Shown in pieces: positions 25,713 through 33,084 of a stretch of 64,000 nucleotides of DNA. The notes below the pieces were generated by a model. The model saw only the letters and a list, made by a program, of their open reading frames with translations, made no database searches and was not told the origin of the DNA. The translations under genes were made by a program, and so were the position numbers. The stretch comes from JACRAV01 sp964571235 (GTDB taxonomy: Bacteria > Zixibacteria > MSB-5A5 > GN15 > FEB-12), in contig CAZNAI010000004.1 of assembly GCA_964571235.1 (NCBI GenBank), positions 310,001 through 374,000 of the forward strand. The letters are read 5' to 3'. Numbering within the stretch: the stretch's first letter is position 1; every line of letters begins with the position of its first letter.

Positions 25713-26113
25713 TGGCAATGTTCAGCTCCCGCAACTGGCGCGAGTATCCCCAGCGATACCGCATGGAAGCCGGCAAGTTCAAAAAATCCGGAAAGACCTT
25801 TTTCCCGCCGCGCGTCGTCGATCCAACCAATGGCGACACCGCGCAGGAAATGGTGAAACTGCCGGAGACCGGAAAGATCACGACCTTTACGGTGATTCGC
25901 ACACCGTCGGCGATGTTCAAAGACATCGGACCGTACGCGCTGGCGATTGCCGAACTCACCGACGGCACTCGCTTGATGGCGCAGATGACCGATTGCGACA
26001 TCGAGGCAGTGAAGATCGGCATGGAAGTACGGATCGAGTTCCGCCGGATACAGCAGGAACAAGACCACGGCGTGATTTCGTACGGCTACAAGTTCGTGCC
26101 AAAATGGTACTGA
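25712..26113 (+). CDS. DUF35 OB-fold acyl-CoA-binding protein with degenerate zinc ribbon
   Basis: 133 residues from the ATG overlapping the thiolase stop; a GTG three bases earlier is possible. The N-terminal segment KFKKSGKTFFPPRVVDPTN aligns with the rubredoxin-like ribbon of DUF35, but the four metal cysteines are Phe23, Ser26, Asp37 and Asn40. The OB-fold that follows (about 55-130) is intact, with ITTFTVIRTP and PYALAIAELTDGTRLMAQM. In archaea this protein bridges thiolase and HMG-CoA synthase and holds CoA. The loss of all metal ligands is unusual and is discussed under findings. Confidence 0.88.
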   Translation: MAMFSSRNWREYPQRYRMEAGKFKKSGKTFFPPRVVDPTNGDTAQEMVKLPETGKITTFTVIRTPSAMFKDIGPYALAIAELTDGTRLMAQMTDCDIEAVKIGMEVRIEFRRIQQEQDHGVISYGYKFVPKWY

Positions 26114-26133
26114 GTTCGAGTAGCGAATAAGTG

Positions 26134-26195
26134 TCACCCCGGCGAAAGCCGTGGTCCATCTATTCTTGTGCCGTCAGGTGCCCCCACCTGACGGC
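26134..26195 (+). repeat. Dispersed repeat and perfect hairpin
   Basis: TCACCCCGGCGAAAGCCG with GGTCCAT is a widespread bacterial intergenic repeat. Directly after it, GCCGTCAGGTG and CACCTGACGGC form an 11-pair perfect stem around CCCC (26170-26195). No T-run follows, so this is not a standard terminator. Confidence 0.6.
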
Positions 26196-26225
26196 GGGTG
26201 TGAATAATGGGAGGGAGTTTTCTCG

Positions 26226-26882
26226 GTGCCTTTCAATTTCATGTGTCCGTCGTGTGGAGACGAAGTAACAATTCGTTTCCTAAGACCTGGAGAATTGTAC
26301 AAGTGCAAGTGCGGAAAAACGTCGATAGTTCCGCAGGACGCCACGGAGGTTTTTGAAACCATTGACGCCGCGGCTTCATATCCAGAGTCTGGTGGCACAG
26401 TTATCAATCCGCCGCGCCCAGGAGAGCCCGCGACAGGACTTGGAGAAGTTATTGGCGGGGCCGGCGTTTTCACACTGCTTGCATATGGTGCAAACGGTGC
26501 GCTGGTCTTGTTCTCTCTCATCGGGCTAGCTGTAATCGGCGTCACATTTGTAAACATTATTGGATTGGCAATTCCATACGGGGCTAGTGCGGTGTCAGTT
26601 TTCGCCCTTACAAAGGGTGGATCCAACTGGAGAGGACTTGCAATCGCCGCAAATGTTCTTGCCTTCGAGATTGGTGGTTTGGTAAATGCTTTTGTGGGGA
26701 AGAGCATGGAGGCTCGGGTAGGGGGATGGATATACGTGGGAATCGGCATCATAAATCTTATTGCCCTGTCCCTGCGAAACAAGAAGACTTTCCTCGGTTT
26801 GTATTTAGAACGAAAACGACTAGAAGAAGCCAAGAGAGTGGCTGAGCTTGATCGCGAACTAAATGAACGTAAGCCCGCCTGA
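26226..26882 (+). CDS. Zinc-ribbon membrane protein of unknown function
   Basis: 218 residues from a GTG eight bases after AGGGAG. The N-terminus carries a CPSC...CKC pattern (MCPSCGDEVTIRF, YKCKCGKTS), a small zinc ribbon like those of FmdB-type or TM2-associated proteins. At least four hydrophobic helices follow (about 78-110, 115-130, 138-155 and 160-180), and a charged coiled tail ends the protein. Base composition is visibly lower in G+C than the adjacent genes (one 60-base line counts 26 G/C, against 30 in the thiolase). Flanked on both sides by dispersed repeats, it looks like an inserted accessory gene. Confidence 0.62.
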   Translation: MPFNFMCPSCGDEVTIRFLRPGELYKCKCGKTSIVPQDATEVFETIDAAASYPESGGTVINPPRPGEPATGLGEVIGGAGVFTLLAYGANGALVLFSLIGLAVIGVTFVNIIGLAIPYGASAVSVFALTKGGSNWRGLAIAANVLAFEIGGLVNAFVGKSMEARVGGWIYVGIGIINLIALSLRNKKTFLGLYLERKRLEEAKRVAELDRELNERKPA

Positions 26883-26916
26883 ATCTTTTTGGTTCATGGC
26901 CTTATATTGCGGCGGG

Positions 26917-26960
26917 CAGACGCGAGATTGCTCCGCCGCTAAGTGCGTCTCGCAATGACG
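26917..26960 (+). repeat. Dispersed GCGAGATTGC...CGCAATGACG repeat
   Basis: The arms GCGAGATTGCT and TCTCGCAATGACG enclose a variable core and are inverted relative to each other. Other copies of this type occur at 28419, 30306, 30374, 32863 and 48414. The motif is a frequent intergenic repeat in many bacterial genomes. Confidence 0.6.
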
Positions 26961-27008
26961 CTCCAAACGCCACTTGACTCAAGTATCTAATCCGCGCAAC
27001 TTGAGCCG

Positions 27009-27977
27009 ATGAAATCCATCCGCTATCACACATACGGCCCGCCTTCCGTCCTCAAGATCGAAGAGGTTGAAAAGCCCATAGTTGGCGAGAACGACATACT
27101 CATCAAAGTGCGGGCGGTCGCGGTCAATCCGTACGACTGGCATTTCATGCGCGGCAAACCGTATGTCATGCGGTTCATGTCGGGGATGTTTGTGCCAAAG
27201 ACCCCAAAGTTTGGCGCGGATTATTCCGGCGTGGTTGAATCTGTCGGTAGCAATGTCGCGCTGTTCAAGCCGGGGGATGAAGTCTACGGGTGCAGGCAGG
27301 GCGCGTTTGCGCAATATGTCGTCACGACCGAAAGATCGACCGCGCTGAAACCGAGAAATCTCTCGTTTGAACAAGCGGCCGCAATCCCAATGGCGGCGCT
27401 GACTGCATTGCAAGCGCTCCGCGATTCCGGCGGAATCAAATCAGGCCAGAAAGTTCTGATCAACGGCGCCTCCGGGGGAGTAGGGACAATGGCGGTGCAG
27501 ATCGCCAAATCGTACGACTGCGAAGTCACCGCAGTGTGTAGCAGCAAAAATGCCGAACTGGTGCGATCGCTTGGCGCTGAACATGTGATCGATTACACCA
27601 AAGTCGATTTCTCGCGAATGGGCTTAAAGTACGATCTCTTTCTTGATGCCATCTCTACCCGCTCGATATTCGCCTGCCGACGCGCCTTGACGCCGAACGG
27701 GACTTACGTCAGTGTCGGAGCCGGTAGCGGGAATTGGATCGGACCGATAGTCGGACTACTTTCGACGGCCGTGGTGTCGTGGTTTTCAAAGCAACATCTT
27801 ACCGGAATGCTTGCCAAAGTCGCGCGACAGGATCTGGTTAAGGTCGCCGAGTTGATCGAGTCAGGGAAATTGAAACCGGTGATCGAGCGTCAGTACACAT
27901 TCGAGCAAATTCCCGACGCGATCGCGCATCTTGAGACGGGGCATGTTTCGGGCAAGTTAGTTATCAGCGTTTCATAG
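27009..27977 (+). CDS. NAD(P)-dependent medium-chain dehydrogenase/reductase (quinone oxidoreductase-like)
   Basis: 322 residues. The N-terminal GroES-like domain (about 1-125) has KVRAVAVNPYDWHFMRG and PKFGADYSGVVESVG; catalytic zinc ligands of alcohol dehydrogenases are missing. The nucleotide-binding domain has GASGGVG (153-159) and ends SGKLVISVS. This subgroup reduces activated double bonds or quinones with NADPH; the substrate is unknown. It lies between two repeat clusters and has no operon partner; a promoter for the next operon starts just after its stop codon. Confidence 0.85.
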   Translation: MKSIRYHTYGPPSVLKIEEVEKPIVGENDILIKVRAVAVNPYDWHFMRGKPYVMRFMSGMFVPKTPKFGADYSGVVESVGSNVALFKPGDEVYGCRQGAFAQYVVTTERSTALKPRNLSFEQAAAIPMAALTALQALRDSGGIKSGQKVLINGASGGVGTMAVQIAKSYDCEVTAVCSSKNAELVRSLGAEHVIDYTKVDFSRMGLKYDLFLDAISTRSIFACRRALTPNGTYVSVGAGSGNWIGPIVGLLSTAVVSWFSKQHLTGMLAKVARQDLVKVAELIESGKLKPVIERQYTFEQIPDAIAHLETGHVSGKLVISVS

Positions 27978-27991
27978 CCGAATCGGCTCGC

Positions 27992-28020
27992 TTTACAATC
28001 GCAATTCCAAATCGTATATT
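27992..28020 (+). promoter_or_regulatory. Putative promoter of the acyl-CoA carboxylase operon
   Basis: TTTACA and TATATT are 17 bases apart, starting 15 bases beyond the previous stop codon. If used, it gives a leader of roughly 435 bases packed with repeated hairpins before the AtuA start at 28464. Confidence 0.45.
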
Positions 28021-28083
28021 GTCGGCCGTTGATTATAGCGCCGCCAGTGTTTGTTGTGGTGCAAGGGATTAGGCGCCTCTCTG

Positions 28084-28463
28084 GTAGGTCGGGTTCTGAA
28101 AAAGTCCCACGTCAGTGGGACGACTGAAAAACCCGACATCAAGCGAAGAAAGTGTCGGGTTTCTTGTCCCGCTCGCGCGGGACTTCGGAACGCCGACCCA
28201 CAAGAATCGCAACGCCCACCATGAATGGTGGGTTACCAAGGCTGTAGGGCAGAACCCGAGCGAAGCGAAGTGGTTCTGCCATTTGAATACGCGATGAAAT
28301 TCAGGGATCCCACCGCAAGCGGTGGGGTACCGAAGTTGTAGGTCGGGACCCTTGTGGTCCCGACACTCAGATGAGAGAAGATGTCGAAACCGCAGGGGTT
28401 TCGACCTACAAGATAGAGGAGAGATTGCTTCGGTCCCCCCAAGGGTGGGACACTCGCAATGAC
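28084..28463 (+). repeat. Array of GTAGG hairpins and other dispersed repeats
   Basis: This 486-base gene-free stretch (27978-28463) holds, in order: unit A 28084-28138 (GTAGGTCGGGTTCTG ... AACCCGACA, core GTCCCAC/GTGGGAC); unit B 28153-28203 in the opposite sense (core GTCCCGC/GCGGGAC); a CCCACCA/TGGTGGG stem 28215-28232 with TTACCAAGG; a GTAGGGCAG hairpin 28244-28281; CCCACCGC/GCGGTGGG 28309-28326; a GTAGGTCGGGACC hairpin 28338-28365; GTCGAAACC/GGTTTCGAC 28382-28409 (reverse sense); and an AGAGATTGCTTCG...CTCGCAATGACA copy that ends on the ATG of the next gene. Confidence 0.8.
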
Positions 28464-30251
28464 ATGAAAAAACTCATTCGTATCGGAAATGCCGGCGGGT
28501 ACTGGGGGGATGACCTCGGAGCGATGAAGCGCCAGCTCGAAGGCGGCCCGCTTGACTATGTCACTATGGATTTCCTCGCGGAAATCACCATGTCGATTTT
28601 GCAACGTCAGCGCAAAGCCAACGCCGACCTTGGATACGCGGTCGACTTTCTCGATCAACTCGCCGAATGTCTGCCGATTATCGCGAAAAAGAATGTACGT
28701 GTAATCTCCAATGCCGGCGGAATCAATCCGATCGGGATGGGGCGCAAAATCGTCGAGATGGCCCGCAAGATGGGGCTGAAAATCAAAGTCGGCGTGGTGT
28801 ACGGCGACGATATCGTCAACAACCTGTATGAACTCACCGCCGCCGGCGAGCGGTTTTCCAATATGGAAACCGGCGAGGATTTTCTTGGCGTGCGTTCGCG
28901 AATAACCTCCGCCAATATTTATCTCGGCGCCGAGCCGGTGGTCAAAGCGCTTGAGGCGGGGTGTCAGATTGTCGTCACCGGGCGAGTCACCGATACCGGC
29001 ATCACGCTCGCGCCGATGATCCACGAATTCGGCTGGGCGATGGACGACTGGAGCAAGATGGCGGCGGGGATTGTCGCGGGGCATATTATCGAGTGCGGCG
29101 CGCAGGCCAGCGGCGGAAATATCAGCGACTGGAATGATGTCAAGTCGTTTGACAATATCGGGTATCCCATTATCGAAATGTCGCCCAGCGGCGAGTTTGT
29201 CGTCACCAAGCACAAAAATACCGGCGGATTGGTTTCTGAAAAGACTGTCAAAGAGCAGTTGGTGTATGAGATGGGGGATCCGTCGAACTATATCTCGCCC
29301 GACGGTGTCGCGCGCTTCGACACAATTCAACTCAAGCAAATCGGCAAAGACCGGGTGAAAGTTTGGGGAATCAAAGGAAAACCCGAGCCGGATTTTCTCA
29401 AAGTTTCAATGTCGTTCGACGACGGTTGGAAAGCCTCCGGCGAGATTCTGGTCTCTGGTCCGGACACCTACGAAAAGGCCGACACGATCGCCAAGGCATT
29501 TTGGAAGCGACTAAATTACGAATACGAGGCCTCGCTCACCGAGATGATCGGCTCCGGCTCGATCTGGCCCGACGCCCTGTCGCCGCACGAACCAAACGAG
29601 ATTCTTCTGCGGTTCGGTGTGCGCGATCAGAGTTATGACAAAGTAGTCCGGTTCGGCAAGGCCCTCTCGACCATGATTCTCTCGGGCCCCGCAGGAATGG
29701 CGGTGACTGGCCGTGGACGCCCCAAACCGGTGCCGGTGATTGCCTATTGGCCGGCGCTGATGCATCGCAATCAGGTGAAAGCGAAAGTGCTGACACTTAC
29801 CACAAGCGGCAAAGAGGAATTCCACGAGATCAGTTTTCCGGTGCGTCTGCACTCGGCGTCGAAAAAATCGGTCCTGCCGAAAACAGAGCGTGCCGTGCCC
29901 AAATTTCCGAAGGGAAAAACACAAAAAGTTCAATTGAGGCAGATTGCCTACGCCCGCTCGGGCGACAAAGGTGACACCTGCAATATCGGTGTCCTGGCCC
30001 GCACGCCGGAGATTTACAATTTTCTGCTGGCGTATCTCACGCCGCAACGAGTCAAAGATTTCTTTAAGGGGGTCACCCACGGCAAAGTCGTGCGGTATGA
30101 ACTTGATAATCTGTGCGCTTTGAATTTTCTTTTGGAAGAGTCGCTCGGTGGCGGCGGAACGAAGTCGCTCCTGATCGACCCGCAAGGCAAAACGCTGGCG
30201 CAGGCGCTCCTCCAAATGCCGGTCGATGTGCCCGTGGCGTTGTTGAAATAG
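28464..30251 (+). CDS. atuA: AtuA/DUF1446 family protein
   Basis: 595 residues from the ATG at MKKLIRIGNAGGYWGDD; upstream in-frame codons belong to repeated hairpins. The DUF1446 domain (about 1-450) is followed by the AtuA-like C-terminal domain (about 490-590) with AYARSGDKGDTCNIGV and LCALNFLLEESLGGGG. Homologues accompany geranyl-CoA or methylcrotonoyl-CoA carboxylases in acyclic terpene and leucine catabolism and are essential there, but the reaction is unknown. No ribosome-binding site is visible because the repeat ends at the start codon. It is the first gene of the carboxylase operon. Confidence 0.88.
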   Translation: MKKLIRIGNAGGYWGDDLGAMKRQLEGGPLDYVTMDFLAEITMSILQRQRKANADLGYAVDFLDQLAECLPIIAKKNVRVISNAGGINPIGMGRKIVEMARKMGLKIKVGVVYGDDIVNNLYELTAAGERFSNMETGEDFLGVRSRITSANIYLGAEPVVKALEAGCQIVVTGRVTDTGITLAPMIHEFGWAMDDWSKMAAGIVAGHIIECGAQASGGNISDWNDVKSFDNIGYPIIEMSPSGEFVVTKHKNTGGLVSEKTVKEQLVYEMGDPSNYISPDGVARFDTIQLKQIGKDRVKVWGIKGKPEPDFLKVSMSFDDGWKASGEILVSGPDTYEKADTIAKAFWKRLNYEYEASLTEMIGSGSIWPDALSPHEPNEILLRFGVRDQSYDKVVRFGKALSTMILSGPAGMAVTGRGRPKPVPVIAYWPALMHRNQVKAKVLTLTTSGKEEFHEISFPVRLHSASKKSVLPKTERAVPKFPKGKTQKVQLRQIAYARSGDKGDTCNIGVLARTPEIYNFLLAYLTPQRVKDFFKGVTHGKVVRYELDNLCALNFLLEESLGGGGTKSLLIDPQGKTLAQALLQMPVDVPVALLK

Positions 30252-30259
30252 GTGAAGAA

Positions 30260-30412
30260 GATGTCGAAACCGCAGGGGTTTCGACCTACAAGACAGGAAA
30301 TGTCGGAGGTTCGTCTTTGCGCGACGCGTTTCGCGGCGAAGCAATCTCGCCTCGTACTGTTGGATTGAGATCTGAAGCGAGATTGCTTCGTCGAAGACTC
30401 CTCGCAACGACG
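30260..30412 (+). repeat. GTAGG hairpin plus inverted pair of dispersed repeats
   Basis: GTCGAAACC/GGTTTCGAC hairpin at 30262-30289 (reverse sense, nearly identical to 28382-28409). Then a reverse copy of the GCGAGATTGCTTCG repeat (30306-30350) faces a forward copy (30374-30412), separated by about 24 bases. This 203-base gap separates atuA from the carboxyltransferase gene. Confidence 0.75.
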
Positions 30413-30454
30413 TACGAACGGGACAAGGTTAAGCTATGAAGAGATACAATTAGT

Positions 30455-32062
30455 ATGTTCAGAATAGAATCAAAAATCGACACCAACTCCGCGCAGTACA
30501 AAGAAAACGCGGCGACCAATCGCTCGCTCCACGCGCAGTTCAAAGAGCGGCTGGAAAAAATAAAATTGGGTGGACCGGAAAAGTCACGCCAGAGGCATCT
30601 CGAACGCAAAAAGCTTCTGCCGCGCGACCGGGTAGCGCATCTGCTCGATCCCAACACACCGTTCCTCGAAATTTCTCCGCTCGCCGCCTACGAGATGTAC
30701 GACAACGAGGCCCCCTCGGCCGGGATAATCTGCGGCGTCGGGCGAGTACATGGTCGCGAGGTGATGGTGATCGCCAATGACGCCACGGTCAAGGGTGGGA
30801 CATATTTCCCAATGACTGTGCTCAAACATGCGCGGTGCCAGGAGATTGCCGAATCCAACGGACTGCCGTGCATTTATCTGGTCGATTCGGGCGGCATATT
30901 CCTTCCGATGCAGTCCGGCACATTTCCCGATAAAGATCATTTCGGAAGAATCTTCTACAACGAAGCCCGCATGTCGGCCAAAGGCATTCCGCAAATTGCC
31001 GTAGTGCTGGGATCGTGCACGGCCGGCGGGGCGTATCTTCCCGCGATGTCCGACGAATGTGTGATTGTCCGCAAACAGGGAACAATTTTCATTGGCGGAC
31101 CGCCACTGGTCAAAGCCGCGACAGGTGAAGTTGTCTCGGCCGAAGATCTAGGCGGCGCTGATGTCCATTGCCGCACCTCGGGCGTGACCGACCATTACGC
31201 CCAAAACGACGAGCATGCCCTGCAGATCACACGGAACATTGTTGAAAACTTGGTGCGTGGCCCAAAGTGGGAACTTGAGATGTCCGAACCGGAGGAGCCG
31301 TATTACGATCAGGAAGAACTGTACGGCGTCGTCTCGCCCGATCCGCGGAAACCGTTCGATGTCCGCGAGGTGATTGCGCGAGTGGCCGACGGTTCCCGGT
31401 TCCATGAGTTCAAGGAACTCTACGGCGCGACTCTGGTAACCGGGTTTGCGCGAATCATGGGATATCCAGTCGGAATACTTGGCAACAACGGCGTACTTTT
31501 TGGCGAATCGGCCCAGAAAGGCGCGCACTTTATCGAACTGTGCACCCAGCGGAAAATTCCGCTGGTATTTCTGCAGAATATTTCCGGGTTTATTGTTGGT
31601 CGCAAATATGAGGCTGGCGGGATCGCCCGCGACGGCGCCAAGATGGTGCACGCGGTGGCCAATGCGCAGGTGCCTAAGTTCACGCTCGTGATCGGCGGGT
31701 CGTACGGCGCCGGCAACTACGCCATGTGCGGCAGAGGGTATTTCCCGCGCCTGATGTGGATGTGGCCCAACGCAAAAATCTGTGTGATGGGGGGAGAGCA
31801 AGCGGCCGATGTGCTTTCGCAAGTGAAGATCGAACAACTGGAGCGCGAGGGACACAAGCTCAGTCAGTCCGAAATCGACGCCATCCGCAATCCAGTGATT
31901 GAAAAATACGAGTCTGAATCCAGCGCTTACTATTCCGGAGCGCGGCTCTGGGACGACGGCATTATCGGGATGACCGACACGCGGCAGGCATTGGCGCTGG
32001 GTGTTTCGATGTCGCTCAATGCGCCGATCCCCGATCAACAGTACGGCGTGTTCAGGATGTAA
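30455..32062 (+). CDS. Acyl-CoA carboxylase carboxyltransferase, methylcrotonoyl-CoA type beta subunit
   Basis: 535 residues, normal for this subunit. It transfers CO2 from carboxybiotin to the acyl-CoA. The crotonase-like N-half has LVDSGGIFLPMQSGTFPD and GSCTAGGAYLPAMSDE, and the C-half has GNNGVLFGESAQKGAHF and GGSYGAGNYAMCGRGY, close to MccB/LiuB and to geranyl-CoA carboxylase AtuC. With the biotin carboxylase, BCCP and hydratase genes it forms a full carboxylation-hydration unit. Substrate could be 3-methylcrotonyl-CoA (leucine) or geranyl-CoA; sequence alone does not decide. Confidence 0.92.
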   Translation: MFRIESKIDTNSAQYKENAATNRSLHAQFKERLEKIKLGGPEKSRQRHLERKKLLPRDRVAHLLDPNTPFLEISPLAAYEMYDNEAPSAGIICGVGRVHGREVMVIANDATVKGGTYFPMTVLKHARCQEIAESNGLPCIYLVDSGGIFLPMQSGTFPDKDHFGRIFYNEARMSAKGIPQIAVVLGSCTAGGAYLPAMSDECVIVRKQGTIFIGGPPLVKAATGEVVSAEDLGGADVHCRTSGVTDHYAQNDEHALQITRNIVENLVRGPKWELEMSEPEEPYYDQEELYGVVSPDPRKPFDVREVIARVADGSRFHEFKELYGATLVTGFARIMGYPVGILGNNGVLFGESAQKGAHFIELCTQRKIPLVFLQNISGFIVGRKYEAGGIARDGAKMVHAVANAQVPKFTLVIGGSYGAGNYAMCGRGYFPRLMWMWPNAKICVMGGEQAADVLSQVKIEQLEREGHKLSQSEIDAIRNPVIEKYESESSAYYSGARLWDDGIIGMTDTRQALALGVSMSLNAPIPDQQYGVFRM

Positions 32063-32070
32063 CGTAAATC

Positions 32071-32862
32071 ATGCCGTACACAACCATACAAACCCGCCGC
32101 GAAGATTCTGTCGGCTCGATTACGTTCAACCGCCCCGACATTCATAACGCCTTCAACTCGACCGTAATCTCCGAACTTTCGGCGGCCTTCACCGAGATGG
32201 AGAAAGACCGGTCGGTGCGTGTGGTCGTGCTGACCGGCGCCGGCAATTCATTTTGTGCCGGAGCTGATCTGAACTGGATGCGCGGAGTCATTTCGCAGTC
32301 GTTTGATGAAAATCTGGCCGAGTCGAACGCGCTGGCCGATCTCTTCTGGCAAATCTATTCATTTAAGCGACCGGTAATTGGCCGCATCAATGGCGCGGCT
32401 ATCGGCGGTGGAACCGGATTTGTCGCGGTGTGCGATATCGCAATCGCGGCTGATTCTGCCGTCTTCTCATTTTCCGAAGTCAAAATCGGTGTGGTCCCCG
32501 CTTGTATCGGGCCATATGTCGTTAAGAAAATGGGCGAGGGAAAAGCTCGCGAACTGTTCATCACCGGCGAACGGATGAATGCCCAGCGCGCACACGAAGT
32601 CGGTCTGGTCAACAAAGTCGTCGGAGACGAGCAATTGGATGCCGAAATCAATGCGCTCATCGATTCGCTTTTGTCATCTGGCCCAGAGGCGGTCGCGATG
32701 GCCAAGCGCCTTGTTTCCAGTGTCGGCGATATGACACCCGAGCAGTTCAGGCCGTGGACCGCCGATATGATCGCCAAATTGCGCGTTTCGCCAGAAGGAC
32801 AAGAGGGGATGGATGCCTTCTTGAACAAACGCAAACCGAACTGGGTGAAGAAGAAGAGTTGA
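32071..32862 (+). CDS. Enoyl-CoA hydratase, methylglutaconyl-CoA hydratase-like
   Basis: 263 residues of the crotonase family. The oxyanion-hole regions are CAGADLNWMR (62-71) and INGAAIGGGTGF, and catalytic Glu136 lies in FSEVKIGVVPA. GADLNWM is shared with LiuC-type methylglutaconyl-CoA hydratases, so the likely product is HMG-CoA, or the homologous isohexenyl product in a terpene route. It starts nine bases after the carboxyltransferase and ends at a cluster of repeats, before the biotin carboxylase. The ending NWVKKKS is normal. Confidence 0.85.
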   Translation: MPYTTIQTRREDSVGSITFNRPDIHNAFNSTVISELSAAFTEMEKDRSVRVVVLTGAGNSFCAGADLNWMRGVISQSFDENLAESNALADLFWQIYSFKRPVIGRINGAAIGGGTGFVAVCDIAIAADSAVFSFSEVKIGVVPACIGPYVVKKMGEGKARELFITGERMNAQRAHEVGLVNKVVGDEQLDAEINALIDSLLSSGPEAVAMAKRLVSSVGDMTPEQFRPWTADMIAKLRVSPEGQEGMDAFLNKRKPNWVKKKS

Positions 32863-33067
32863 AGCGAGATTGCTTCGAACCGGCGCCCTTCGACAGGCTC
32901 AGGGTGACGGTCGTGCAAAGGCGGATGTCGAAACCACAGGGTTTCGAGCTATTAATACATACACACTCTGTCATTCCCGCGAAGGCGGGAATCAGGTTGT
33001 AGGTCAAGCCGCCTGCGGCTTGACACAAATAGAGAAAAAACGTCAAGCGCCAAGGCGCTTGACCTAC
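32863..33067 (+). repeat. Five different dispersed repeats in tandem
   Basis: Between the hydratase and biotin carboxylase genes: GAAGCGAGATTGCTTCG (32861), CCCTTCGACAGGCTCAGGG (32886-32907), a decayed TGTCGAAACC hairpin (32926-32952), TCATTCCCGCGAAGGCGGGA (32971-32993), and two GTAGG hairpins facing each other, 32999-33025 (core AAGCCGC/GCGGCTT) and 33041-33067 (core AAGCGCC/GGCGCTT). Confidence 0.8.
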
Positions 33068-33084
33068 GAAGATGAAGAGTTGAA

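Noticed and set aside
28371..28463. N-terminal extension of AtuA to an upstream ATG
   Set aside because: The added residues are translated from the GTCGAAACC and GAGATTGCTTCG repeats; the same peptide would appear wherever the repeat is in frame, and the family starts at the ATG chosen.
28233..29339. Long minus-strand frame across the atuA gene
   Set aside because: It starts inside the plus-strand gene and ends in repeats; the plus strand encodes a full DUF1446 domain.
31148..32038. Minus-strand frame opposite the carboxyltransferase
   Set aside because: Antisense to conserved catalytic motifs; no homology pattern of its own.
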